From NCBI RefSeq assembly GCF_016704835.1, contig NZ_JADIZJ010000001.1, positions 248,001 through 312,000 of the forward strand: a DNA stretch of 64,000 nt. The letters run 5' to 3'. The notes beneath the pieces were generated by a model, which was given only the letters and a program-made list of their open reading frames with translations, searched no databases and was not told the DNA's origin. Position numbers and translations under genes: made by a program. Below, one piece after another: positions 52,277 through 60,703 of this stretch; positions within the stretch are counted from its first letter, which is position 1; each line of letters starts with the position of its first letter. The DNA is from Sphingopyxis sp. (lineage in GTDB: Bacteria > Pseudomonadota > Alphaproteobacteria > Sphingomonadales > Sphingomonadaceae).

Positions 52277-52693
52277 TTGACCCTGCAAACCATCGGCGCC
52301 TACGTCGCCACTGCGCTCATCTTCGGCATCATCGACGCGCTTTGGCTTCGCACGATGTTGGTCAAAGTCTATCGCCCCGAAATCGGCGCGTTGTTGTTGG
52401 ACGGCTGGCGCCCCGCCCCGGCACTGATTTTTTACGCGCTCTATATGCTCGGAATCCAGATTTTTGCTGTTGCGCCCGCGCTGGCGGCAGGAAAATGGCA
52501 GGTCGCGGCGCAGTGGGGCGCGATGTTCGGCTTCTTTTGTTATATGACCTATGACCTTACCAACCATGCGACGATGAAAATCTGGTCGACCAAGGTGACG
52601 CTGCTCGACATTGCGTGGGGGACGCTCGCGACCGGATTTGCCGCGGGCGCGGCGGCGTGGCTGGTGCTGACCCTGATGCCGCGCGCCGCTTAG
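52277..52693 (+). CDS. DUF2177 family membrane protein
   Basis: The 138-residue protein has four predicted membrane helices: IGAYVATALIFGIIDALWL, ALIFYALYMLGIQIFAVAP, GAMFGFFCYMTYDLTNHAT and LATGFAAGAAAWLVLTLM. The DALWLR and YDLTN motifs are typical of DUF2177, a family without known function. The start is TTG 52277 with GGAG eight bases before, and no in-frame ATG precedes the first helix. It is divergent from xseB. Confidence 0.82.
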   Translation: MTLQTIGAYVATALIFGIIDALWLRTMLVKVYRPEIGALLLDGWRPAPALIFYALYMLGIQIFAVAPALAAGKWQVAAQWGAMFGFFCYMTYDLTNHATMKIWSTKVTLLDIAWGTLATGFAAGAAAWLVLTLMPRAA

Positions 52694-52825
52694 GCCCGCT
52701 TCACTTCCGACAATAACGATTCCGCTTTTTGCAATTGCCGTGCAGCGCGCGGCCAATCATGCTGCGCTGCACAAGGGAGAGGGGCGTAAAGGCGAGTTTT
52801 GTTCTCACAAACAAGGACTTGCATC

Positions 52826-53122
52826 ATGAAGAAGATCATTCTCCCCGTCCTGACGCTGTTCGCCGCGGTTCCGTTCATTGCCCACGCTGAGGAGGCCGCA
52901 ACGCAGCGGTTCGAGCATCAGGGCAGCAGCTACAGCTACACCGTCACCCAGGTTGGTGACGTCCGCGTCATCAGCGGCGTCGAGGAACGCACCGGCAAAC
53001 CGTTTACACTGCGCGTCGGTACCCACCGCGTGCGCGGTACCGTCGGCTCGCAGCAGGTGAGCTTCCCGCTCCGCGACGTCGAGCCGCTCGCCAAGCCCGC
53101 GACCACCCTCGCCTCGCGCTGA
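52826..53122 (+). CDS. Small secreted protein, hypothetical
   Basis: The 98-residue product has a signal peptide (KKIILPVLTLFAAVPFIAHA) followed by a basic beta-rich domain: FEHQGSSYSYTVTQVGDVRV, EERTGKPFTLRVGTHRVRGT and VSFPLRDVEPLAKP. AAGGAC upstream of ATG 52826 serves as ribosome binding site. Similar small secreted proteins occur in sphingomonads, but I know of no function. A strong terminator follows at 53138. Confidence 0.75.
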   Translation: MKKIILPVLTLFAAVPFIAHAEEAATQRFEHQGSSYSYTVTQVGDVRVISGVEERTGKPFTLRVGTHRVRGTVGSQQVSFPLRDVEPLAKPATTLASR

Positions 53123-53137
53123 TACCCTCTCCGACTG

Positions 53138-53172
53138 CAGACCCCATGGTGCTTTTCGCATCATGGGGTCTG
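53138..53172 (+). terminator. Rho-independent terminator
   Basis: CAGACCCCATG and CATGGGGTCTG form an 11-bp stem with an inner TGC/GCA pairing, followed by TTCGTTTT. It separates the small secreted protein gene from purL. Confidence 0.88.
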
Positions 53173-53205
53173 TTCGTTTTGCGCCTACATCGCTAAAGGC
53201 GCGCC

Positions 53206-55461
53206 ATGACTCAGACCGCAACCGCGCCCGCCTCCGTCATCACCCCTCAGGTCGTTGCCGACCATGGCCTGTCGCCCGAGGAATATGAGCGCGTCCTGCA
53301 CGCGATTGGGCGCGAGCCGAACCTCGTCGAGCTCGGCATCTTCTCGGTCATGTGGTCCGAGCATTGCAGCTACAAAAGCTCGCGCCTCCATTTGAAAAAG
53401 CTGCCGACCGAGGCGCCGTGGGTGATCTGCGGCCCCGGCGAAAATGCCGGCGTCATCGACATCGGCGAAGGCGCCGGCGGCAAGAAGCTCGCCGCGATCT
53501 TCAAGATGGAGAGCCACAACCACCCGTCGTACATCGAGCCCTATCAGGGCGCGGCGACCGGGGTCGGCGGCATCCTGCGCGACGTCTTCACGATGGGCGC
53601 CCGCCCCGTCGCGAACCTCAACGCGCTGCGCTTCGGCCGCCCTGACCATCCGAAGATGAAGCATCTGATCTCGGGCGTCGTTCACGGCATCGGCGGCTAT
53701 GGCAATTGCGTCGGCGTCCCGACGGTCGGCGGCGAGGTCAATTTCCACAAGGCCTATGACGGCAACATCCTCGTCAACGCGATGACCGTCGGCATCGCCG
53801 AACAGGACAAGATCTTCTATTCGGCCGCGAGCGGCGTCGGCAATCCGATCGTCTATGTCGGCTCGAAGACCGGCCGCGACGGCATCCACGGCGCGACGAT
53901 GGCGTCGGCCGATTTCGGCGAGGATGCCGAGGAAAAGCGCCCGACGGTGCAGGTCGGCGACCCCTTCACCGAAAAACTGCTGATCGAGGCGTGCCTCGAA
54001 CTGATGGCGTCGGACGCGATCGTCGCGATCCAGGACATGGGCGCCGCGGGCCTCACGTCTTCGTCGGTCGAAATGGCGTCGAAGGGCGGCGTCGGCCTCC
54101 ATCTCAAGATGGACGATGTGCCGCAGCGCGAAACCGGCATGACGGCGTATGAGATGATGCTGTCGGAAAGCCAAGAACGCATGCTCATGGTGCTCAAGCC
54201 CGGCCGTGAGGATTTCGCCGCAGCGATCTTCCACAAATGGGAACTCGACTTCGCGGTCATCGGCACCGTCACCGACACCGGCCGCATGGTGCTCGAACAT
54301 CATGGCGAGATCGTCTGCGACATCCCGCTCGCCCCGCTCGCCGACGACGCGCCGCTCTACGACCGGCCGCATGTGCCGACGCCGAAGCCAGCCGCGCTGA
54401 CGAACCTCCCTGAGACGAAGGACATCGCGGCCGATCTCAAGACCTTGATGGGCACCCCCGACATCGCGAGCCGCCGCTGGATCTGGGAGCAATATGACAG
54501 CCAGGTCGGCGCCGATACGGTGCAGACGGGCGGCGACGCCGCGCTTGTCCGCATCCACGGCACCAACCGGGCGCTCGCGATCTCGACCGACTGCACCCCA
54601 CGTTATTGCTACGCCGACCCGGTCGAGGGTGGCAAGCAGGCGGTCGCCGAAACCTGGCGCAACATCAGCGCGGTCGGCGCAACCCCGCTCGCGATCACCA
54701 ACTGCCTGAACTTCGCCAACCCGCAGCGCCCCGAAATCATGGGCCAGATCGTTGGCTGCCTCGACGGCATGGCGCAGGCGTGCCGCGCACTCGACTATCC
54801 GATCGTGTCGGGCAACGTCAGCCTCTATAATGAATCCAAGGCGACCGGCGGCGGCAGCGCGATCCTGCCGACACCCGCGATCGGCGGCGTCGGCGTGATC
54901 GAGGACCTGAGCAAGGCGGTCGGCATCGGCTTCAAGCGCACCGGCGACATCGTGCTCGCGGTCGGCGAACGCGCCGGCCATCTCGGCCAGTCGATCTGGC
55001 TGCGCGAAATATTGGGCCGCGAAGAAGGCCCGCCTCCCGAGGTGAACCTGCGCTGCGAAAAGCGCACCGGCGACTTCATCCGACATGCGATCACCGCTGG
55101 CTGGATCACCGCCTGCCATGACGTGTCCGACGGCGGCATCGCAGTGACGCTCGCCGAAATGGCACTCAAATCGAACATCGGTGTGCTGGTCAGCGAAGAA
55201 CAGCCCTTCGGTATCGCCGAAAGCTTCTTCGGCGAGGATCAGGGGCTGTACCTCGTCACCGTCTGCGACACCTGCCTCGCTGACTTCCTCGACGCCGCGG
55301 GCCGTGCCGACGTGCCCGTCGATCCGCTTGGCCGCACGATCAAGGACCGCATTGTCTTTGAGCTGGAGGGCAGCGATCATCAGGTCACGCTCGACGAACT
55401 TCGCGAAGCGCATGAGGGGTTTTTCCCGACGCTGATGGGAGCCGACGCGGCGCTCACCTAG
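53206..55461 (+). CDS. purL: Phosphoribosylformylglycinamidine synthase, large subunit
   Basis: The 751-residue protein is the small form of PurL used with PurS and PurQ. It has IGREPNLVELGIFSVMWSEH, the ATP-binding KMESHNHPS, GAATGVGGILRDVFTMGARP, and the repeated second half beginning QTGGDAALVRIHGTNRALA, LNFANPQRPE and ACHDVSDGGIAVTLAEM. It catalyses the ATP-dependent amidation of FGAR in purine synthesis. purS and purQ are not in this window. The ATG at 53206 is the natural start after the terminator at 53138. Confidence 0.97.
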   Translation: MTQTATAPASVITPQVVADHGLSPEEYERVLHAIGREPNLVELGIFSVMWSEHCSYKSSRLHLKKLPTEAPWVICGPGENAGVIDIGEGAGGKKLAAIFKMESHNHPSYIEPYQGAATGVGGILRDVFTMGARPVANLNALRFGRPDHPKMKHLISGVVHGIGGYGNCVGVPTVGGEVNFHKAYDGNILVNAMTVGIAEQDKIFYSAASGVGNPIVYVGSKTGRDGIHGATMASADFGEDAEEKRPTVQVGDPFTEKLLIEACLELMASDAIVAIQDMGAAGLTSSSVEMASKGGVGLHLKMDDVPQRETGMTAYEMMLSESQERMLMVLKPGREDFAAAIFHKWELDFAVIGTVTDTGRMVLEHHGEIVCDIPLAPLADDAPLYDRPHVPTPKPAALTNLPETKDIAADLKTLMGTPDIASRRWIWEQYDSQVGADTVQTGGDAALVRIHGTNRALAISTDCTPRYCYADPVEGGKQAVAETWRNISAVGATPLAITNCLNFANPQRPEIMGQIVGCLDGMAQACRALDYPIVSGNVSLYNESKATGGGSAILPTPAIGGVGVIEDLSKAVGIGFKRTGDIVLAVGERAGHLGQSIWLREILGREEGPPPEVNLRCEKRTGDFIRHAITAGWITACHDVSDGGIAVTLAEMALKSNIGVLVSEEQPFGIAESFFGEDQGLYLVTVCDTCLADFLDAAGRADVPVDPLGRTIKDRIVFELEGSDHQVTLDELREAHEGFFPTLMGADAALT

Positions 55462-55463
55462 TT

Positions 55464-55558
55464 CGTCATCGCGAGTGTAGCGAAGCAATCTCCCGCAACC
55501 GTCCATTCAAGACGACAGCACAAGATTGCTGCGTCGCCTTTGGTTCCTCGCAATGACG
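55464..55558. repeat. Dispersed inverted repeat, family A copy 4
   Basis: The ends CGTCATCGCGAG and CTCGCAATGACG match family A; the left inner part GTAGCGAAGCAATCTCCCGC and the right AAGATTGCTGCGTC differ from the other copies, so this member is longer and diverged inside. It lies between purL and the DUF72 gene. Confidence 0.75.
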
Positions 55559-55589
55559 AGACAAGGCTTGCGGGTGGAGGAATGAAGTC

Positions 55590-56327
55590 ATGAGCATCCA
55601 TATCGGCATCGGCGGCTGGACCTTCGAACCGTGGCGCGGTCCCTTTTACCCCGCGGGCCTCGCTCAAAAGCGCGAGCTCGAATATGCGGGTAAGCGGCTG
55701 ACCGGGATCGAGATCAACGGCACCTATTATGGCAGCCAGAAACCCCAAACCTTCGCCAATTGGGCCGCATCGGTCCCAGACAACTTGCAGTTCAGCGTCA
55801 AGGCGTCGCGCTTCGCCACCAACCGCAAGATCCTCGCCGAAGGCGCCGCATCGATCGAGAAGTTCCTGGCCCAAGGCATCACCCGCCTCGGCGACCGCCT
55901 CGGCCCGATCCACTGGCAATTCATGGCGACGAAGAAGTTCGTGCCCCACGATTTTGCGGGCTTCCTCGACCTGCTCCCCGACAGCCAGGACGGCCTGCCA
56001 CTGCGCCACGCGATCGAGGTTCGCGACGAAAGCTTCCGCGATCCGGCGTTCGTTGACATGCTGCGCGAGCGCAACATGGCGGTCGTTTACGCCGACAGCG
56101 ACGAATTTCCGTGCATCGACGAACAGACCGCCGACTTCACCTACGCGCGGCTCCAGCGATCGCAGGAGGATATCGAAACCGGCTATGACGACAAGGCGCT
56201 CGACCATTGGGCCGATCAAGCCCGCGATTGGGCGAAAGGCGACCGCGACGTCTACATATTCTTCATTTCCGGCGCAAAGGTCCGCAACCCGGCAGCCGCG
56301 CAGGCGCTGATCGCGAGGCTAAAATAG
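55590..56327 (+). CDS. DUF72 family protein
   Basis: The 245-residue protein has the DUF72 TIM-barrel pattern: IHIGIGGWTFEPWRGPFYPA, LTGIEINGTYYGSQKPQTFA and the conserved QFSVKASRFATN, followed by IHWQFMATKKF and AIEVRDESF, and VYIFFISGAK near the end. DUF72 (YecE-like) proteins are of unknown function and are often found near repair or redox genes, but no such link is clear here. Length is typical. It stands alone after a repeat. Confidence 0.9.
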   Translation: MSIHIGIGGWTFEPWRGPFYPAGLAQKRELEYAGKRLTGIEINGTYYGSQKPQTFANWAASVPDNLQFSVKASRFATNRKILAEGAASIEKFLAQGITRLGDRLGPIHWQFMATKKFVPHDFAGFLDLLPDSQDGLPLRHAIEVRDESFRDPAFVDMLRERNMAVVYADSDEFPCIDEQTADFTYARLQRSQEDIETGYDDKALDHWADQARDWAKGDRDVYIFFISGAKVRNPAAAQALIARLK

Positions 56328-56330
56328 TTC

Positions 56331-56356
56331 CTCCCCGTCGCGTAGCGATGGGAGGA
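56331..56356. repeat. Family E repeat, short single-ended copy
   Basis: CCTCCCCGTCGCGTAGCGAT followed by GGGAGG lies between the convergent DUF72 and coq4 genes. It matches the left part of the element at 44738. Confidence 0.5.
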
Positions 56357-56364
56357 TCAAAGGT

Positions 56365-57147
56365 TCAGGCCGCCATCGCCTGTTTTGCCGCGAGGAAATT
56401 ATACGGATCGATTCCGCGGTTGCGGTAAGCGCGATGCGCTTCATGATACAGCGTCGGCTCGCCAATCCCGAGCCGCGCACGCGCGGCTTCGAGCGGTTCG
56501 GCGAGCAGCGCGCGGATATCCTGCTCGATGATCGCCTGCGATGCCTTGCCATGGCGCTGGCCCTGCCGGATCGCGCCGAACACGGGGGCGTCAGCTTTCA
56601 CCCCGCGCTTCACTTCGTAGCCGCCAGCATAGGCGATGAAGAAATTGCCGTAATTGCCCGTCTGGCCATAGGTGAAGCCGAGCACGCACTGTTCGCCGAG
56701 CGCGTCGCGGCCATAGCCGGTCAGGATGTGGAACAGGTCGTGCGTGTCGCGCAGGCGATTGGCATACCATTGCACCTGATCGTCAAATTTGGGACGACCC
56801 ATTTTGTCGGCTTCGGCGACGAGGCCAGCGGCCGACAGGCCCTCGCGGCGCATGAAGGTGACATAGGCGTGGCCGACGCTGCCTTCGGGCAGCTGGTCAA
56901 TCCAGGCATGATCGTCGAGCAGGTCGGGCAGATAGGGCTCGCTCGCCATCAGCTGCCTCCCCTTGTCGCTTTCGACGAAGGCGCGCGCATCGTCCATGAA
57001 GCCCTTGCGCGGCAGGCTTTCAAAGATGTGGAACACCTGTTCGGTGTCTTCCTTGTCCTTGATCAGCTTGCGGAAATGCGACAGCGCCTTGAATGGCCGA
57101 AACGTCGGCATCTTGCGGTCGGGATGAGAGAAGATGGGCGGGGTCAT
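56365..57147 (-). CDS. Ubiquinone biosynthesis protein Coq4 homologue
   Basis: The 260-residue protein has the Coq4 zinc motif HDLFHILTGYGRDALGEQCV (HDxxH then Glu) and the flanking FDDQVQWYANRLRDT and GFTYGQTGNYGNFFIAYAG. Coq4 proteins assist or catalyse late modification of the coenzyme Q ring at the membrane. The ATG at 57147 is used; the frame remains open upstream through a 28-bp palindrome, which must be regulatory rather than coding. ubiK elsewhere in the window fits the same pathway. Confidence 0.88.
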   Translation of the reverse strand: MTPPIFSHPDRKMPTFRPFKALSHFRKLIKDKEDTEQVFHIFESLPRKGFMDDARAFVESDKGRQLMASEPYLPDLLDDHAWIDQLPEGSVGHAYVTFMRREGLSAAGLVAEADKMGRPKFDDQVQWYANRLRDTHDLFHILTGYGRDALGEQCVLGFTYGQTGNYGNFFIAYAGGYEVKRGVKADAPVFGAIRQGQRHGKASQAIIEQDIRALLAEPLEAARARLGIGEPTLYHEAHRAYRNRGIDPYNFLAAKQAMAA

Positions 57148-57185
57148 GGCGGGTCTCATGCGAATCAGGGTGTGGAATCGCACTA

Positions 57186-57213
57186 GCACTACTGACATAT
57201 ATGTCAATAGTGC
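57186..57213. promoter_or_regulatory. 28-bp palindromic operator upstream of coq4
   Basis: GCACTACTGACATA and TATGTCAATAGTGC are inverted copies with one mismatch, centred 52 bp upstream of the coq4 start. Size and symmetry fit a TetR-type operator. No regulator gene is next to it. Confidence 0.75.
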
Positions 57214-57295
57214 GTTGATCGTCGACATGAGAAAGCGCTCGACGCTACCGAACCCGCGGGATAGCTCTGCCGCTTGCGCAAAGGGGGAGTAGACC

Positions 57296-58537
57296 GTGAC
57301 CACAGCCCGATACGAAAGCCTCGATGCCATTCGGGGGGTTGCGGTGATGGGCATATTGGCGATGAACATCGCTGCGTTCGCCCTCCCCTTCGCCGCTTAT
57401 TCGAACCCGGTCGCGGGGGGGCCGGTGAGCGGGATCGACCTTGGCACCTGGTTCGTCAATTTCGTGCTGATCGATTCCAAGATGCGCGGCCTGTTTTCGA
57501 TGCTGTTCGGGGCGAGTACCTTGCTCGTCATCGAAAGCGCGACCAGCGGGAACCGCAATGCGGCGGGTGCGCATTTTTCGCGGATGGTCTGGCTGGGCAT
57601 CTTTGGCCTGCTGCACTTCTACCTCATCTGGTTCGGCGACATCCTGTTTCTTTATGCGATGTGCGGCCTGCTGTTGTTCGCGTTCCGCAACCTGTCGGTG
57701 AAGGCTCTGACGATCTGGGCCATAGCGTTTTTCGTCGTCGGAATCGGCTTCCTCGCGCTCGGCTGGGCGACGATGGCGCTGACCGAAGCGGGCAAAATGC
57801 CCGCCGAAATGGCTTCGAAATTGAGCGCCGGCCTTGCCGAGATGAATGCCGAGATGGGCCCGGGCGCCACCGGCTACGCCAAGGAAATGGCGATCTATCT
57901 GGGCAGCTATGCCAACATTGTCGCGCACCGCACCGGAAACATGCTGACCGAGCCGTTCGTCATGGTGCTGATGTTCCTGTGGGAAACGATGGGGCTGATG
58001 CTGGTCGGCATGGCGTTGTTCAAATCGCGAATGCTGACCGGCGACTGGGAGGCCGCGCGCTATCGCAAGTGGGCGCTGCGCTGTTTCCTGTTCGCCGTGC
58101 CGCCGCTGGTGGCGCTCGCGCTCTATCAGGTCCGCAGTGGGTTCAGCGCGGTATCGACGTTCGGCGCGTCGCTGTCGCTGTCTGCGCCGTTCGACATCGT
58201 GATGACGATCGGTTGGGCGGCGCTGATCATGTGGCTGATCAAGGTGAAGGCGAACGAAGCGCTACGCGCGCGGCTCGCGGCAACCGGCCGCATGGCGTTC
58301 ACCAACTACCTGGTCACCTCGATTATCATGACCACGATCTTCTACGGATATGGGCTGGGACTTTTCGGCAGTGTGGGACGCGCTGCGCTTTACCTGTTCT
58401 GCTTCGGCATGTGGGCGGCGATGCTATTGTGGTCCAAACCGTGGCTCGAACGCTTCCAATATGGGCCGCTCGAATGGCTGTGGCGGAGTCTTTCGCGCTG
58501 GCAGGTTCAACCAATGCGGAAAATTCCGGTGGCTTAA
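57296..58537 (+). CDS. DUF418 family membrane protein
   Basis: The 413-residue protein has a start MTTARYESLDAIRGVAVMGI, typical of the DUF418/acyltransferase-like family, about ten membrane helices, and the family C-terminal region TGRMAFTNYLVTSIIMTTI then YGYGLGLFGSVG and WSKPWLERFQYGPLEWLWR. The family is sometimes linked to surface modification but has no established activity. GTG 57296 with GGGGGAG upstream is the start. It overlaps the convergent Hpt gene by four bases. Confidence 0.9.
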   Translation: MTTARYESLDAIRGVAVMGILAMNIAAFALPFAAYSNPVAGGPVSGIDLGTWFVNFVLIDSKMRGLFSMLFGASTLLVIESATSGNRNAAGAHFSRMVWLGIFGLLHFYLIWFGDILFLYAMCGLLLFAFRNLSVKALTIWAIAFFVVGIGFLALGWATMALTEAGKMPAEMASKLSAGLAEMNAEMGPGATGYAKEMAIYLGSYANIVAHRTGNMLTEPFVMVLMFLWETMGLMLVGMALFKSRMLTGDWEAARYRKWALRCFLFAVPPLVALALYQVRSGFSAVSTFGASLSLSAPFDIVMTIGWAALIMWLIKVKANEALRARLAATGRMAFTNYLVTSIIMTTIFYGYGLGLFGSVGRAALYLFCFGMWAAMLLWSKPWLERFQYGPLEWLWRSLSRWQVQPMRKIPVA

Positions 58538-58938
58538 TACCCGACCGCGCGGCCAAACCCAGCCGGGCGGCGCTGAACGAGCGGATTGGCCTCACGCTCG
58601 AGCGCTCCCAGCGTTTCCTCAAACAACCGCCGCAATTCGACGACGCGCGGCAGATATTCTTCGGGGCTGACCTGGCTTTCGACGCAGTGGCGGGCGAACA
58701 TTTCAATGTCTTCGGCGACCGCGCCGAGCTTTTCACCACCAAACTGGCGCGCTTCGCTTTTCAACGTGTGCGCCGGCATCACCATGCCGCCTGCATCGCG
58801 GGCGCGCATCGCCTCTTCGATCGCCGCCACCGACTTGGTGCCGTCTTCGCGAAAATAGCCGAGAATCCGCACGAACGCGGCGCCCAATTGGGTGCGCGTA
58901 GCGCGGAATTCATCCCAATCGACCAGGATTTCGTCCAA
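58534..58938 (-). CDS. Histidine phosphotransfer (Hpt) protein
   Basis: The 134-residue protein has the Hpt motif MPAHTLKSEARQFGGEKLGA with His57 as the likely phosphorylation site, and helices RTQLGAAFVRILGYFREDG and VELRRLFEETLGALE around it. Hpt proteins shuttle phosphate between histidine kinase receivers and response regulators. No kinase or regulator gene is adjacent; the hybrid kinase at 24063 is a conceivable partner only in principle. The C-terminal tail (NPLVQRRPAGFGRAVGY) is unusual for the family. Convergent with DUF418. Confidence 0.87.
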   Translation of the reverse strand: MDEILVDWDEFRATRTQLGAAFVRILGYFREDGTKSVAAIEEAMRARDAGGMVMPAHTLKSEARQFGGEKLGAVAEDIEMFARHCVESQVSPEEYLPRVVELRRLFEETLGALEREANPLVQRRPAGFGRAVGY

Positions 58939-59053
58939 TGTAATGTCCCTTGGTGTGCAAAGTTGGTCGTGGTCCCAACCGATGCATGCCCAAGTTCGGT
59001 AAAAAAGACGTTACGACGCACGGCGCTTGTCAGCAAAGCCGCCCCAATTTGGG

Positions 59054-59278
59054 TCAGCGACGCACGCGCCAGCGGCCCGCGTTATCCGCCGCGGTTTCCG
59101 CCTCGACCAACCAGCCATGTTCGGTAGCCAGCGCCGCGACTTCGCGCCCCGCCTGCGGATCGTCGGCGATCAGCAGCACATCAGCGGCATCGCGCAACGC
59201 GCGCGCCAGCCGGAGCGCGGGCCAGGGGCAGCGCATCCCGCGAGCGTCGACGACCAGCGTCGACACCTCATTCGTCAT
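59054..59278 (-). CDS. TusA-like sulfurtransferase
   Basis: The 74-residue protein has the TusA signature VVDARGMRCPWPALRLARAL, with the active Cys in the CPxP motif (CPWP). TusA proteins pass sulfur for tRNA thiolation or molybdenum cofactor synthesis. The start ATG at 59278 lies inside the end of der, an 11-base overlap, showing tight coupling. Nothing else of sulfur relay is nearby, so the pathway cannot be named. Confidence 0.82.
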   Translation of the reverse strand: MTNEVSTLVVDARGMRCPWPALRLARALRDAADVLLIADDPQAGREVAALATEHGWLVEAETAADNAGRWRVRR

Positions 59279-60644
59279 AGGGATTGCGCGAATTGCGGAA
59301 GTTGAGACGCACCGGTACACCCTGGAACCCCAATTCCTTGCGCATGCCGTTGACCAGATAGCGTTCATAGCTGCCGGGCAACGAGTCGGTTCGCGTTCCG
59401 AACACAACAAAGGTCGGCGGGCGCGTGCGCGCCTGGGTGATGTAACGCAGCTTGATGCGTTTACCGCCGGGGGCGGGCGGAGGATTGGCATCGACCGCGC
59501 GCTCGAACCAGCGATTGAGCGTCGATGTCGAGACGCGATTGGTCCAGATCGCGCGCTGTTCGAAGGCAACACGCACCAGCGTATCGATGCCTTTGCCGGT
59601 CGCGCCGGAAATCGTCAGTACCGGCACGCCCTTGACCTGGCTGAGCCCGTCCTCAAGCGCGCCTCGCACGCCATTGAACAGCGACGACGGCTCTTCGGCG
59701 ACGTCCCATTTGTTGAGTGCGACAACCAGCGCGCGGCCTTCCTGCAGCACGCGGTCGGCGATATGCAGATCCTGCGATTCCAGCCCTTTGGTCGCATCGA
59801 GCAGCAGGACGACAACTTCGGCGAAATCGACCGCGTGGAGCGCGTCGGCAACCGACATTTTCTCCAGCTTGTCCTGCACCTTGGCGCGCTTGCGCATTCC
59901 TGCGGTGTCGAACAGCTGGATTTCGTGAACCTCGCCGTCGTCTTCCCATTTCCAGTCGACGCGGATCGAATCGCGGGTAATTCCCGCCTCGGGTCCGGTA
60001 ATCAGGCGGTCCTCACCGATCATCCGGTTGATCAGCGTCGATTTGCCCGCGTTCGGGCGGCCGACAATCGCCAGCTTCATCGGGCCAAGCGGCGCATCCT
60101 CATCGTCGGACGCGGCGGCAACCTCCTTCTCGATCTCATCGAACGGCTCGACGATCGGGCGCAGCAGGTCGAACAGGTCGACCATCCCGTCGCCATGCTC
60201 GGCGCTGAGCGCGACCGGATTGTCAAAGCCGAGCGAATAGGATTCCATCAGGCCGTTTTCGCCCTGCTTGCCCTCGGCCTTGTTGACCACCAGGATGATC
60301 GGGGTGTCCTCGCTGCGCAGCCAGCGCGCGATTTCTTCGTCGAGCGGGACGACGCCGGCGCGGCCGTCGATCATGAACAAAGCGGCATCGGCCTCGCGCA
60401 CCGCCTTTTCGGTCTGGACGCGCATCCGCCCGGGCAGGGTCGCGGCGTCCTGATCTTCGAAACCAGCAGTATCGACAATGCGAAATTCCAGCCCGAGCAG
60501 ATTGGCGTCGCCTTCACGCCGGTCGCGCGTCACCCCGGGCTGGTCGTCGACCAGCGCGAGACGCTTGCCGACCAACCGGTTGAACAGCGTCGATTTGCCC
60601 ACATTCGGGCGGCCAACAATGGCTATCGTCGCGAATCGCGACAT
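59268..60644 (-). CDS. der: Ribosome biogenesis GTPase Der (EngA)
   Basis: The 458-residue protein has two tandem GTPase domains, GRPNVGKSTLFNRLVG near the start and VGRPNAGKSTLINRMIG around residue 200, each with G3/G4 motifs (DTAGFED, NKAEG; DTAGMRK, NKWD), and a C-terminal KH-like domain. Der binds the 50S subunit and is essential in many bacteria. It lies downstream of bamB on the minus strand in the order yfgM-bamB-der, a common arrangement. Length is normal. Confidence 0.97.
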   Translation of the reverse strand: MSRFATIAIVGRPNVGKSTLFNRLVGKRLALVDDQPGVTRDRREGDANLLGLEFRIVDTAGFEDQDAATLPGRMRVQTEKAVREADAALFMIDGRAGVVPLDEEIARWLRSEDTPIILVVNKAEGKQGENGLMESYSLGFDNPVALSAEHGDGMVDLFDLLRPIVEPFDEIEKEVAAASDDEDAPLGPMKLAIVGRPNAGKSTLINRMIGEDRLITGPEAGITRDSIRVDWKWEDDGEVHEIQLFDTAGMRKRAKVQDKLEKMSVADALHAVDFAEVVVLLLDATKGLESQDLHIADRVLQEGRALVVALNKWDVAEEPSSLFNGVRGALEDGLSQVKGVPVLTISGATGKGIDTLVRVAFEQRAIWTNRVSTSTLNRWFERAVDANPPPAPGGKRIKLRYITQARTRPPTFVVFGTRTDSLPGSYERYLVNGMRKELGFQGVPVRLNFRNSRNPYDE

Positions 60645-60660
60645 CGTTGATTCCTTTAAT

Positions 60661-60700
60661 AAATAGGGACAGTCCCTAATGAATAGGGACCGTCCCTATC
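60661..60700. repeat. Double GGGACNGTCCC palindromic repeat
   Basis: TAGGGACAGTCCCTA at 60664 and ATAGGGACCGTCCCTAT at 60683 are two perfect palindromes spaced by four bases, between bamB and der. The same motif in degenerate form is at 39532. They may form alternative hairpins in the message. Confidence 0.75.
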
Positions 60701-60703
60701 TAA

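Noticed and set aside
53185..55506. A long minus-strand open frame opposite purL
   Set aside because: It mirrors purL and arises from high GC at third codon positions. The protein is rich in Arg, Asp and Ala without recognisable motifs, whereas purL is unmistakable.
57148..57369. An N-terminal extension of coq4 through the palindrome
   Set aside because: The extension has no Coq4 similarity and would translate a symmetrical operator; the family start fits ATG 57147.
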